29,965 nt of DNA from an uncultured Eubacteriales bacterium (GTDB lineage: Bacteria; Bacillota; Clostridia; Oscillospirales; Oscillospiraceae): NCBI GenBank assembly GCA_900540635.1, contig UQGU01000027.1, forward strand, positions 1-29,965, read 5' to 3'. Shown piece by piece: positions 1 through 6,980 of this stretch. The notes beneath the pieces were generated by a model. The model ran no database searches, had not been told where the DNA came from, and saw nothing but the letters and a program-made list of their open reading frames with translations. Made by a program: the position numbers and the translations under genes. Each line of letters starts with the position of its first letter. Within the stretch, counting starts at the first letter, position 1.

Positions 1-4
1 CCAC

Positions 5-20
5 ACCAGCGTGCGCGCTG
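5..20. repeat. Short palindrome CCAGCG-TGCG-CGCTGG
   Basis: A 6-base-pair hairpin with a TGCG loop lies in non-coding DNA. A variant, CCAGTG-TGCG-CACTGG, lies at 10131-10146, with a paired change in the stem. The sequence just after it (TTCGCAA) recurs in the stem of the palindrome at 15468-15507. It may be part of a dispersed intergenic repeat family. Confidence 0.45.
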
Positions 21-164
21 GTTCGCAATGACAGAGCGTTTTCTAACAGCCCCCTGCGATAGAATTTTTAGGTTGACGCCATTGCCTGGAGAGAAGGCTT
101 TTTAAGCAATTATTTCACAAGGAAAACCCGGTTTTTTCACGTATTTTTATTGATTTTTCCCGGA

Positions 165-193
165 TTGACAGCAGGAAAAAATGGTGGTACGAT
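165..193 (+). promoter_or_regulatory. Promoter of the MATE gene
   Basis: TTGACA at 165-170, a 17-base spacer and TACGAT at 188-193 form a good sigma-A type promoter. Transcription would start near 200. That excludes a coding start at the in-frame TTG at 194 and supports the ATG at 230, which has a strong GGGGAGG ribosome binding site. Confidence 0.75.
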
Positions 194-229
194 TTGCGCC
201 TGATAAAGCATTTTTGGGGAGGAAAACAT

Positions 230-1600
230 ATGCCGAAGGATCGGACAAGAGACATGACTGTGGGCGCGCCCATGCCCATACTGCTGTCGTTTATTCTGCC
301 GCTGCTGCTGGGGCTGCTGTTTCAGCAGTTCTATGCCATGGTGGATACGGTGGTTGTGGGCAATTTCCTGGGCATGGAGGCCCTGGCGGGGGTTGGCTCC
401 ACGGGCTCCATCAATTTCCTGGTGCTGGGCTTGTGCAACGGCGTCTGTGCCGGGTTTGCCATTCCCGTGGCTCAGAAATTCGGCGAGAAGGACTTCGACG
501 GCCTGCGCAATTTCGTGGGCAATATGATCTGGCTGGGCGGCATCATTGCGCTGATTGTCACGGCGGTCACCACCATCGGCTGCCGTGCGATCCTCACCGC
601 CATGAATACCCCGGAGAGCACCTTCTCCTATGCCTATGACTATATTTTCCTGATCTTCCTGGGCATTCCTGCCACCATGCTCTACAATCTGCTCTCCGGC
701 ATCCTCCGCTCCCTGGGGGACAGCCGGACGCCGCTGATGTTTTTGGTGTTTTCCAGCCTGCTGAATGTGGCTCTGGACATTGTGTGCGTGGTGACCCTGC
801 AAATGGGCGTGGCCGGTGCGGGCTGGGCAACGCTCATCAGCCAGCTGATCTCCGGGCTGCTGTGCCTGCTGTATATGGACAGGAAGTTCCCCATTCTGCA
901 TCTGAAAAAGGAAAATCTTCTCTGGCGGGGCCACTGCGTCCGGCGGCTGCTGATCATGGGCCTGCCCATGGGGCTGCAATACTCCATTACCGCCATCGGC
1001 TCCATTCTGCTGCAAACGGCGGTCAACGGTCTGGGCGCCGTGTCCATGGCCGCCGTGGCGGCCTCCGGCAAGGTGACGAATCTGTTTGCCACGCCCTATG
1101 ACGCCATGGGCACCATGGCGGCCACCTACGCCGGGCAGAACCTGGGCGCCGGAAAGCTGGACCGGGTGCACCACGGGGTGAAGGACTGCTGCATTCTGGG
1201 CGTTGCCTATTCCCTGGCGGCCCTGGTCGTCATGTATTTCCTGGGCGCCCAGATGACGGCATTGTTCCTGGACTCCAAGGATGTGGCCTCCTCGGCCCAG
1301 ATCCTGCCCCTGGCCCGGCAGCTGCTGGTGACCAATGCGGCGTTCTATATCCCCTTGCTGGGGGTGAACCTGTTCCGCTTCACCATCCAGGGCCTGGGCT
1401 ATTCCAATCTGGCCGTCATTGCCGGTGTGTCCGAGATGATCGCCCGGGGCGCTGTGGCGGCCCTGGTGTCCGTCTTCGGCTTCACCGCCGTCTGCTACGC
1501 CAGCCCCGCCGCCTGGGTTCTGGCGGACTGCTTCCTGCTCCCCGCCTATTTTGTCTGCATGAAGCGCCGCACAAAAGAGGCGGCGGCGGCGCGGGAATAA
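230..1600 (+). CDS. MATE family multidrug/toxin efflux transporter
   Basis: The product is a 456-residue polytopic inner-membrane protein of the MATE (multi antimicrobial extrusion) family, which exports drugs or metabolites in exchange for Na+ or H+. Seen: about 12 hydrophobic segments in two similar halves, an N-terminal segment with the family pattern (P-ILLSFILPLLLG-LFQQFYAMVDTVVVG), and the second-half counterpart (MGLPMGLQYSITAIGSI). The length is normal for the family. The ATG at 230 is preferred over an upstream TTG at 194 because GGGGAGG lies 8 bases before it and the promoter overlaps the longer reading. The gene is transcribed alone; a hairpin at 1627-1645 follows. The exported substrate cannot be told from sequence. 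Confidence 0.93.
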   Translation: MPKDRTRDMTVGAPMPILLSFILPLLLGLLFQQFYAMVDTVVVGNFLGMEALAGVGSTGSINFLVLGLCNGVCAGFAIPVAQKFGEKDFDGLRNFVGNMIWLGGIIALIVTAVTTIGCRAILTAMNTPESTFSYAYDYIFLIFLGIPATMLYNLLSGILRSLGDSRTPLMFLVFSSLLNVALDIVCVVTLQMGVAGAGWATLISQLISGLLCLLYMDRKFPILHLKKENLLWRGHCVRRLLIMGLPMGLQYSITAIGSILLQTAVNGLGAVSMAAVAASGKVTNLFATPYDAMGTMAATYAGQNLGAGKLDRVHHGVKDCCILGVAYSLAALVVMYFLGAQMTALFLDSKDVASSAQILPLARQLLVTNAAFYIPLLGVNLFRFTIQGLGYSNLAVIAGVSEMIARGAVAALVSVFGFTAVCYASPAAWVLADCFLLPAYFVCMKRRTKEAAAARE

Positions 1601-1626
1601 AAGGACCTTGCCTGCCCAATGAAAAA

Positions 1627-1645
1627 TCCCGCCGTACAGGCGGGA
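1627..1645 (-). terminator. Hairpin, terminator of the minus-strand toxin transcript
   Basis: TCCCGCC-GTACA-GGCGGGA is a perfect 7-base-pair hairpin. Read on the minus strand it is followed by TTTTTC, so it fits a Rho-independent terminator for the small toxin mRNA. On the plus strand, after the MATE gene, there is no U-run, so its role there is less clear. Confidence 0.5.
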
Positions 1646-1650
1646 GACAA

Positions 1651-1679
1651 TTGACAAATCGGGCAAATTGGGGTATCGT
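1651..1679 (+). promoter_or_regulatory. Promoter of the putative antisense RNA
   Basis: TTGACA at 1651-1656, 17 bases, then TATCGT at 1674-1679. No open reading frame follows on this strand before a terminator at 1734-1777, so the promoter is best explained by a short non-coding RNA. Confidence 0.65.
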
Positions 1680-1685
1680 AAAGAC

Positions 1686-1778
1686 ACAAAGGGTGCTGCC
1701 AGTAGGTCGGCTCCCCCACATAGCTACAGAGGAGTAGCCGATACTTTGGGGAAAGTTGGGCGGCTACTTCTCTTTATT
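1686..1778 (+). ncRNA. Putative antisense RNA antitoxin of the type I toxin locus
   Basis: A transcript of about 93 nt is predicted from the consensus promoter at 1651-1679 to the hairpin at 1734-1767, which is followed by a U-rich tract (TTCTCTTTATT). It is convergent with the small toxin gene and overlaps its stop codon, last few codons and 3' untranslated region. This geometry is that of TxpA/RatA and related Bacillus type I modules, in which the antisense RNA pairs with the toxin mRNA 3' end. The promoter and terminator are seen; the function is inferred. Confidence 0.55.
1734..1777 (+). terminator. Intrinsic terminator of the antisense RNA
   Basis: The outer stem is GTAGCCG (1734-1740) with CGGCTAC (1761-1767). 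An inner ACTTT/AAAGT stem closes on a GGGG loop. The tail TTCTCTTTATT follows on the plus strand. Confidence 0.6.
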
Positions 1779-1865
1779 GTTGTTCTGGAGGACCAGAGCA
1801 ATGACTGAAATAAGCACCATGCAGAATTGAAACAATTCGCTCCATGAGATACCCATGACCGCCAT
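1764..1865 (-). CDS. Small holin-like membrane toxin (Hol_Tox type), type I toxin-antitoxin
   Basis: This is a 33-residue protein. It starts MAVMGISWSELFQFCMVLIS, continues with a hydrophobic VIALVLQ segment and ends in the polar tail NNNKEK. One transmembrane helix with a short lysine-containing C-terminus is typical of the putative holin-like toxins (Hol_Tox family) and of TxpA-like type I toxins, which insert into the cell membrane. A second in-frame ATG lies at 1856. No strong ribosome binding site precedes either start, and a GATTGCC/GGCAATC hairpin (1878-1894) sits just upstream; poor translation initiation is common in such toxins. The predicted antisense RNA at 1686-1778 overlaps the 3' end. 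The family call rests on remembered sequence character, not a search. Confidence 0.65.
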   Translation of the reverse strand: MAVMGISWSELFQFCMVLISVIALVLQNNNKEK

Positions 1866-1877
1866 AAATAGAGGTGC

Positions 1878-2015
1878 GATTGCCACCGGCAATCGTTTAT
1901 TAGATTCGCTGCGCGACGCACCGCCCCCTTCTGTAAAGGGGGCAAAGATATGTATTCACCCCCGAAAGAAAAACGGGGGAACCGCCTACCGGGGTACTAC
2001 TGGTAGCACCATCGA
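1878..2015 (-). other. Structured leader upstream of the small toxin
   Basis: This gene-free stretch holds a series of hairpins: GATTGCC/GGCAATC at 1878-1894, GCCCCCTT/AAGGGGGC at 1923-1943, CCCCCG/CGGGGG at 1959-1979, and CTACC/GGTAG around 1986-2006. On the minus strand they lie in the likely 5' region of the toxin mRNA, where folding could hide the start codon. No convincing promoter for the toxin was found here, so its transcription start is unknown. Confidence 0.4.
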
Positions 2016-2050
2016 CAGCATAGCACAGGTTTCTGAAAATTGCAAGCAAA

Positions 2051-2093
2051 AAGCGGGATATATCGTGCGGAAACGCAACGATATATCCCGCTT
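2051..2093 (-). terminator. Long inverted repeat, likely terminator of the LysR/sensor operon
   Basis: Sixteen-base arms (AAGCGGGATATATCGT at 2051-2066 and its exact complement at 2078-2093) enclose a short GCG/CGC inner stem. Read on the minus strand the hairpin is followed by a run of T residues (CCCGCTTTTTGC), giving an intrinsic terminator about 130 bases after the stop at 2225. The 2094-2224 stretch holds no convincing gene. Confidence 0.65.
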
Positions 2094-2224
2094 AACAATT
2101 TGCTGATCGGTTAAATGGTGCAGGGAGTATGCAGCAGCGATGGCATCATACCTTTGCTGCATTAAGGGCTTGCCAAAGCAAAAGCTGCTCGCCTGGAGGC
2201 GGAATACCCGGAGAACGTTTCGAC

Positions 2225-2992
2225 TTATTTCAGCTGATTCATTGCGGCCTTCACAAGGAGTGTACTTTTTGCGATGGCGGTATCCTTGTCCAGGCCGTTC
2301 AGCGCAGACTGCATATTCTGAAGCGTCCGGGTCACGCCGGCATAGTATTCGTGGAGCATATTGGTATCGCTGAGTGTCTGTAAGGAATCCAGAAGCTGGC
2401 AGAACTGGCTTTCGCAATCCAGCAGCAGAAGCTGGTTCAGCTGGGAGACAATGGAATCCGTTGTGACAACGGAGGCTACCCGCTGTGCACCGATGACAAC
2501 AGTATGCTCCCGGATGCGGTATTTCCCACTTTTCAGCTCGGCTTCCAGCACGTCCCGGACACCGATGATATATTCGGCATTTTCAAGAGCAGTGTTGATT
2601 TCCTCTACTGACATTTCCTCAGAAACCAGGGGAATATACTCATACTCTGTCAAGCCGGTTTGCCGACACAGATTCTCCAGGGTGGCGCAGTAGGGGCGGC
2701 GGTTGTTAAAAATAAAGATGCGGGAGCCTGCCGGAATTTCACGGATACGCAGATAAAAGCTGGATGTAGGCATCAGGTTCAGAACGGCTACTGCGGCTCC
2801 GGGGACCTGGGCAGATACCTCCTCTGCCAGAGACCTGTTGCAGACATACAGCTGCCCATCCCTGTGGGCTGACAGCTGTCCAATGAGGCAGGGGGTCAGC
2901 ACCATGGACTGACACAGGACCTCGTCCATGGCGTTTTTGATTTCTGCCGTCAGCACGTCGTTGCTGCCAACAGCGTAAATGGTAAATCTCAT
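2225..2992 (-). CDS. Unknown protein with PrpR-N-like sensory architecture, companion of the LysR regulator
   Basis: The product is a 255-residue soluble protein without signal peptide, membrane segment or recognisable DNA-binding domain. Seen: an alpha/beta N-terminal part, a segment around residues 90-150 with a YxYIPL and NAEYIIGVRDVLE pattern, the segment TVVIGAQRVASVVTTDSIVSQLNQL, and a helical C-terminus. This order resembles the two-lobed PrpR N-terminal substrate-sensing domain, but the match is by eye and tentative. It lies directly downstream of the lysR gene. An ATG at 3010 would overlap lysR by 10 bases; the ATG at 2992 is preferred because GGGAG lies at a usable distance. The context suggests a ligand sensor or accessory factor of the tartrate locus. 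No function can be assigned firmly. Confidence 0.6.
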   Translation of the reverse strand: MRFTIYAVGSNDVLTAEIKNAMDEVLCQSMVLTPCLIGQLSAHRDGQLYVCNRSLAEEVSAQVPGAAVAVLNLMPTSSFYLRIREIPAGSRIFIFNNRRPYCATLENLCRQTGLTEYEYIPLVSEEMSVEEINTALENAEYIIGVRDVLEAELKSGKYRIREHTVVIGAQRVASVVTTDSIVSQLNQLLLLDCESQFCQLLDSLQTLSDTNMLHEYYAGVTRTLQNMQSALNGLDKDTAIAKSTLLVKAAMNQLK

Positions 2993-3000
2993 AGGGCTGT

Positions 3001-3825
3001 TCACTCCCATCCTTGATCGAGCAGCGCCTTGCGCAGGACAGCTGCGAGTGCTTTTTGCATTTGTTCATCTGAGCTTTTAAGCAGGATGCCCAGCCGTGGG
3101 GCACCGGAAAGCTCTCTGTACACGGTATTTGCGGGAACTATTGCGCGGGGCAAAAGCGCTGCCGCATCAGACAGTGCCAGGTATTGCAGCGCGTTGTCCA
3201 AGGAGAAAAACGTGGATATAGGGGCATCGTCCGGCAAAAGCTCTGTCAGTTTGCTCCACAGACGGCTGCTCCCGGGTAAAAGGTACATCTTATCCGGATC
3301 GGAGAGCGTGGAGCTGTCCATTGCGGCAAGTACGAAGGGACTTTCGGCCAGTACCTGGCCGCTTGCAGAGGGGTCAGCCAGCTCCGGAAGGACCTGAAAG
3401 CAATTGCGCCGCCGGTTCTGGCCGGAGTCAATACCCCGTGGGTCGGAAATGTCAAACAGCAGCCGCTGGTTTGGAAAACGCGCCTGGACTGCTCTGTGGA
3501 TCGCCAGAAAGGGGGCTCCGGAGAAAATTGGGTGAACGGCGAAGCAGAGCGTACCCTGCTCGTTTTGCCGTATGGTCTGCACGTGGCTGAGGGTGTTTTC
3601 AACCTCGGAAAGCACCTGCGTCGCGTGCTTGTAAAAGACCTCTCCGGCAGGAGTGAGCTGCACAAATTTGTTCGTCCGGTCAAACAGCTTCATTCCAAGC
3701 TCATTTTCCAGGGCGTTGATTTGCCCGGTCAGGGCAGGCTGGGATACATACAGCTTTTCCGCAGCCCGCGTAAAGCTCTTGGCATCGCTGATGGCAATAA
3801 AGTAATTCAGCTGCCGCAATTCCAT
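3001..3825 (-). CDS. LysR family transcriptional regulator
   Basis: The product is a 274-residue regulator. Residues 1-62 form the winged helix-turn-helix typical of LysR proteins (MELRQLNYFIAISDAKSFTR, then AAEKLYVSQPALTGQINALE). The rest is a small-molecule binding domain of the periplasmic-binding fold. It is divergent from the dehydratase gene and probably controls it through the dyad at 3897-3917, with a tartrate-like acid as the expected inducer (inference). AAGGAG precedes the ATG. The protein is about 20 residues short for the family, and residues around 130-145 (RGIDSGQNRRRNCFQ) do not look like a normal effector domain; a neighbouring frame reads ARTGGAIAF there, so a pair of compensating frameshifts is possible. 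Confidence 0.9.
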   Translation of the reverse strand: MELRQLNYFIAISDAKSFTRAAEKLYVSQPALTGQINALENELGMKLFDRTNKFVQLTPAGEVFYKHATQVLSEVENTLSHVQTIRQNEQGTLCFAVHPIFSGAPFLAIHRAVQARFPNQRLLFDISDPRGIDSGQNRRRNCFQVLPELADPSASGQVLAESPFVLAAMDSSTLSDPDKMYLLPGSSRLWSKLTELLPDDAPISTFFSLDNALQYLALSDAAALLPRAIVPANTVYRELSGAPRLGILLKSSDEQMQKALAAVLRKALLDQGWE

Positions 3826-3857
3826 GAGAAGATGCTCCTTTCGTCTGATCTTTGGTC

Positions 3858-3886
3858 AATATAGCATATTTTGAGGGCTGCTGCAA
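3858..3886 (-). promoter_or_regulatory. Promoter of lysR
   Basis: On the minus strand TTGCAG (3886-3881), 17 bases, then TATATT (3863-3858). The dyad at 3897-3917 lies just upstream, so the regulator could control its own gene as well as the divergent operon. Confidence 0.55.
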
Positions 3887-3896
3887 CAGATGTGTT

Positions 3897-3917
3897 GTTC
3901 GATTTTCCTTATCGAAC
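3897..3917. promoter_or_regulatory. Probable LysR operator (GTTCGAT-N7-ATCGAAC)
   Basis: A perfect inverted repeat of two 7-base arms separated by 7 bases contains the T-N11-A pattern of LysR-type binding sites. Its centre (3907) lies about 60 bases before the expected start of the dehydratase transcript, the usual position for an activating site, and upstream of the lysR promoter. Confidence 0.65.
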
Positions 3918-3932
3918 CATAATTTTTCCATA

Positions 3933-3960
3933 TTGGATTTTTGGCGCTGTCATGTATTAC
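3933..3960 (+). promoter_or_regulatory. Weak promoter of the dehydratase-TRAP operon
   Basis: TTGGAT at 3933-3938, 16 bases, then TATTAC at 3955-3960. Both boxes are poor matches, as expected for a promoter that needs an activator bound at the dyad at 3897-3917. Confidence 0.4.
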
Positions 3961-4004
3961 ACTAGGGGCAGCTCAAAAAAACACGGAAAGAAGGAGAAAT
4001 AAAC

Positions 4005-5171
4005 ATGAAAATTGTACGTATCGTCGAGAAGAGTGTTCCATTTGGCAGCAATATTGCGAATGCCTACATCAATTTCTCGGCAATGACCGGAAGTGCGGTG
4101 GCCATTGAGACCGATGTGATCCGGGACGGAAAGCCCGTAGTCGGTTACGGCTTCAATTCCATCGGACGCTACGCCTGCAGCAGCATTCTCAGAGAACGTA
4201 TGATCCCCAAAATCATGAATGCGAAGCCCGAAGATATCCTGACGGATGACGGGACCAATCTTGACCCCTTTAAGATCAACAGGATTTTGAAGTCCAATGA
4301 AAAGCCCGGCGGCCACGGCGACCGTGCCCACGCCATCGGAGCGCTGGATATGGCCGTGTGGGATACTGTGGCAAAAATTGAGGGAAAACCCCTGTACGTA
4401 TTGCTGGGCGAGCGCTATAATGGTGGGAAATATGACAAGAAGATCTACACCTATGGCGCGGGCGGCTATTACTACGCAGAGGACGGCGACAACCGGCTTC
4501 ACGATGAGCTGCAGTCCTACATTGACATGGGCTTCCGGGATGTGAAAATGAAAATCGGCGGGGCGGACCTGAAAACGGATATGCACCGTATTGAGGTGGC
4601 GCTGAAGGTTGTTGACAATGACGGCTCCCGTCTGATGGTAGATGCCAACGGCCGCATGGATGTGGAAGAGGCACTGGCCTACGCCCACGCCATGGCTCCC
4701 TACGGCCTGCGGTGGTATGAAGAGCCGGTAGATCCCCTAGACTATGAGGGCCTGGCGGTGATCAGCGAGAAGTACCATGCACCCATTGCAACCGGCGAGA
4801 ATCTCTTCTCCTTGGAGGACATCAAGAATCTGATTCGCCACGGCGGTATGCGGGCGGACCGGGATTATATCCAGATGGATTGCCCTCTGAGCTATGGCCT
4901 TGTGGAATATATGAAGGTCCTGGACTATCTGAAGGATATGGGCTGGAGTTCCAGACGCTGCGTTCCCCACGGTGGCCATCAGTTCTGCGCCAATATTGCG
5001 GCAGGCCTTTGGCTTGGCGGCAATGAGAATTATCCCGGCGTTTTCCAGCCTTTCGGAGGGTTTGCGGATAATATTCCTGTGGAGAACGGCTATGTCGCCC
5101 TGCCGGATGTTCCCGGCATTGGCTTTGAATGCAAAGCCAATCTGTGGGATGTGCTGAAAGATATGATCTGA
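4005..5171 (+). CDS. tarD: D(-)-tartrate dehydratase, enolase superfamily
   Basis: The product is a 388-residue cytosolic Mg2+-dependent enzyme expected to dehydrate D-tartrate to oxaloacetate. Seen: the KMK motif at residues 181-183 (catalytic base), metal ligands D213 (MVDANG), E239 (WYEEP) and E265 (ATGEN), and H322 (CVPHGGH) as the expected acid. These positions and the flanking text (VVGYGFNS-GRY, EKPGGHG, AAGGYYY-type loop) match, from memory, Bradyrhizobium TarD, which has about the same length. Start: AAGAAGGAG lies before the ATG. It is the first gene of an operon with TRAP genes starting 17 bases after its stop. A related acid-sugar dehydratase cannot be excluded. Confidence 0.85.
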   Translation: MKIVRIVEKSVPFGSNIANAYINFSAMTGSAVAIETDVIRDGKPVVGYGFNSIGRYACSSILRERMIPKIMNAKPEDILTDDGTNLDPFKINRILKSNEKPGGHGDRAHAIGALDMAVWDTVAKIEGKPLYVLLGERYNGGKYDKKIYTYGAGGYYYAEDGDNRLHDELQSYIDMGFRDVKMKIGGADLKTDMHRIEVALKVVDNDGSRLMVDANGRMDVEEALAYAHAMAPYGLRWYEEPVDPLDYEGLAVISEKYHAPIATGENLFSLEDIKNLIRHGGMRADRDYIQMDCPLSYGLVEYMKVLDYLKDMGWSSRRCVPHGGHQFCANIAAGLWLGGNENYPGVFQPFGGFADNIPVENGYVALPDVPGIGFECKANLWDVLKDMI

Positions 5172-5187
5172 TTTGGGAGGAGTGCTT

Positions 5188-5682
5188 ATGCGTTTTCTCA
5201 AAAAGTGCAATGATGTGCTGTGGAATGGCTCCAAGTATGTGGCAATTGCCATGTATGTGATCATGCTTTTTACAGCAAGTCTTCAAATTCTGATGCGATT
5301 CATCTTCAAGAGCCCACTGGCCTGGACAGATGAAGCTGCAAAGTACAGCTTCGTTTGGGGAACGATGCTGGGCTGCGCGATTCTGGTTCGCACAGGTGGG
5401 CATTCCTGTGTAGAACTTCTGGGCAATGCTTTGAAGGGAACTGCCAAGAAGGTCCATGCCGCCGTCCTGGATGTGTGCTGCCTGGTGCTGTATGGCGTGG
5501 TGGTCTATGGCGGTATTGTTCTGATGCAGGCGGGTGCCACCTCGGTTTCTCCGGCACTGAGCCTGCCAATGTGGCTGGTCTATTTGATCATGCCGATTTC
5601 AGGTGCATTTATGGTGCTGTTCCAGCTGGAGCAGCTGCTCCGGGATCTGGTAGCATTTCGGAAGGGAGAGGAGACAAAGTAA
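5188..5682 (+). CDS. TRAP transporter small permease, DctQ type
   Basis: The product is a 164-residue membrane protein with four hydrophobic segments and the DctQ pattern (LQILMRFIFKSPLAWTDEAAKYSFVWGTMLG). In TRAP systems this subunit forms the membrane complex with the large permease and couples Na+ flow to uptake of acids delivered by a binding protein. The ATG at 5188 is chosen because GGGAGG lies at 5175-5180; a TTG at 5173 would place the SD inside the gene. Its stop overlaps the start of the large permease (TAATG), indicating translational coupling. Context points to a dicarboxylic hydroxy acid such as tartrate as substrate. Confidence 0.9.
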   Translation: MRFLKKCNDVLWNGSKYVAIAMYVIMLFTASLQILMRFIFKSPLAWTDEAAKYSFVWGTMLGCAILVRTGGHSCVELLGNALKGTAKKVHAAVLDVCCLVLYGVVVYGGIVLMQAGATSVSPALSLPMWLVYLIMPISGAFMVLFQLEQLLRDLVAFRKGEETK

Positions 5683-6965
5683 TGGTTGTAGCTGTTCTGT
5701 TTATCGTTCTGATCGTTGGCCTCGTCATTGGCCTGCCCATTGCGGTGTCCCTGGGGCTTGGCACATTGGCGGCAATCATTGCCACCGGCAATCTTCCCGC
5801 GGCACTGGTTGCACAGCGGATGTTTGTGGCAAACTGCTCTGTTTCTATGATGGCGGTTCCCTTCTTCATGCTGGCAGGCTCCATCATGACGGCCGGCGGT
5901 ATTTCTAAGCGGCTGGTCCGTTTTTCCAACTCTGTGATTGGCTGGGCTCCCGGCGGACTGGGCCATGTGGCAACACTGACCTCCATGTTCTTTGCAGCTA
6001 TTTCCGGTTCCTCCAGCGCCACGGCCGCTGCGGTGGGTGGTACGCTGATTCCGGAAATGAAGGAGCAGGGTTATGATCCTGAGTTCTCTGCCAGTGTGGT
6101 TGCGGCCGCGTCTACAACGGGCATTGTCATTCCTCCCAGCGTTAGTATGGTGCTGTATGCCGTGGCAGCCAGCGTGTCTGTGGGTTCTCTGTTTATTGCC
6201 GGTTTTGTTCCGGGCATTCTGATGGGCCTGTGTGTGGCTGTGGTTCTGCGCCACCAGGCCATCAAGCATCACTATCCCATCGCACCTCGCTGCTCCCTGA
6301 AGGAAATCGGCAAGACCTTCCTGGATAGCCTGTGGGGATTGCTGACCCCTGTTATCATTATTGGCGGCATTTACGGCGGTATTTTCACAGCTACGGAGGC
6401 TGCGGCAGCATCCTGCGTGTATGCATTGATTGTCAGCTGCTTCGTTTACAAGGAGTTGAAGCTGAAGGACCTGCCTGCTATTCTGTTTGATGCTGTGAAG
6501 TCTACTGCGGTTGTCATGTTTGTTATGAATGCTGCAGGCCTGTTCAGCTGGATGATCACGGCCTACCGTGTCCCCGAAATGGTAACGACCTTCTTTACTG
6601 CCATTACCAACAATAAGTATATTATGCTGCTGCTGGTCAATGTGCTGCTGCTGATCGTAGGTACTTTCCTGAATGCTTCCTCTGCGGTGATCATTCTGGC
6701 ACCCATCCTCGTGCCTCTGCTGACCTCCATGGGCGTCGATCCGATTCTGTTGGGCATCATCATGGTTGTGAACCTGGCAATCGGATGTATTACCCCGCCG
6801 GTAGGCGTCAGCCTGTTCGTGGTGCAGTCCATTTCCAAGCTTCCCTTTGGAACCATCTGCAAGAACATCGTACCCTATATGCTTGCGCTTCTGGTAGCGC
6901 TGCTGCTCATTACCTATATTCCTGCTATAACACTTTGGCTGCCCACGGTTATGGGTGCAATCTGA
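5682..6965 (+). CDS. TRAP transporter large permease, DctM type
   Basis: The product is a 427-residue polytopic membrane protein. Seen: about 11-12 hydrophobic segments and family signatures such as VPFFMLAGSIMTAGGISKRL, FFAAISGSSSATAAAVGG, VVAAASTTGIVIPPS and ITPPVGVSLFV. It is the ion-coupled transport subunit. The ATG at 5682 overlaps the dctQ stop by one base and has GGGAGAGGAG before it. The next gene, the binding protein, starts 15 bases after its stop, giving the order Q-M-P. Length is typical for the family. Confidence 0.95.
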   Translation: MVVAVLFIVLIVGLVIGLPIAVSLGLGTLAAIIATGNLPAALVAQRMFVANCSVSMMAVPFFMLAGSIMTAGGISKRLVRFSNSVIGWAPGGLGHVATLTSMFFAAISGSSSATAAAVGGTLIPEMKEQGYDPEFSASVVAAASTTGIVIPPSVSMVLYAVAASVSVGSLFIAGFVPGILMGLCVAVVLRHQAIKHHYPIAPRCSLKEIGKTFLDSLWGLLTPVIIIGGIYGGIFTATEAAAASCVYALIVSCFVYKELKLKDLPAILFDAVKSTAVVMFVMNAAGLFSWMITAYRVPEMVTTFFTAITNNKYIMLLLVNVLLLIVGTFLNASSAVIILAPILVPLLTSMGVDPILLGIIMVVNLAIGCITPPVGVSLFVVQSISKLPFGTICKNIVPYMLALLVALLLITYIPAITLWLPTVMGAI

Positions 6966-6980
6966 AAAGGAGATAGAATT

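Noticed and set aside
137..1687. Long minus-strand open frame across the MATE gene
   Set aside because: Antisense to a full-length MATE transporter with good promoter and ribosome binding site; no recognisable protein features.
1986..2417. Possible protein remnant (MQQRYDAIAAAYSLHHLTDQQ) after the sensor-like gene
   Set aside because: It overlaps the end of the sensor-like gene and a terminator hairpin, and no start signal or family match supports it.
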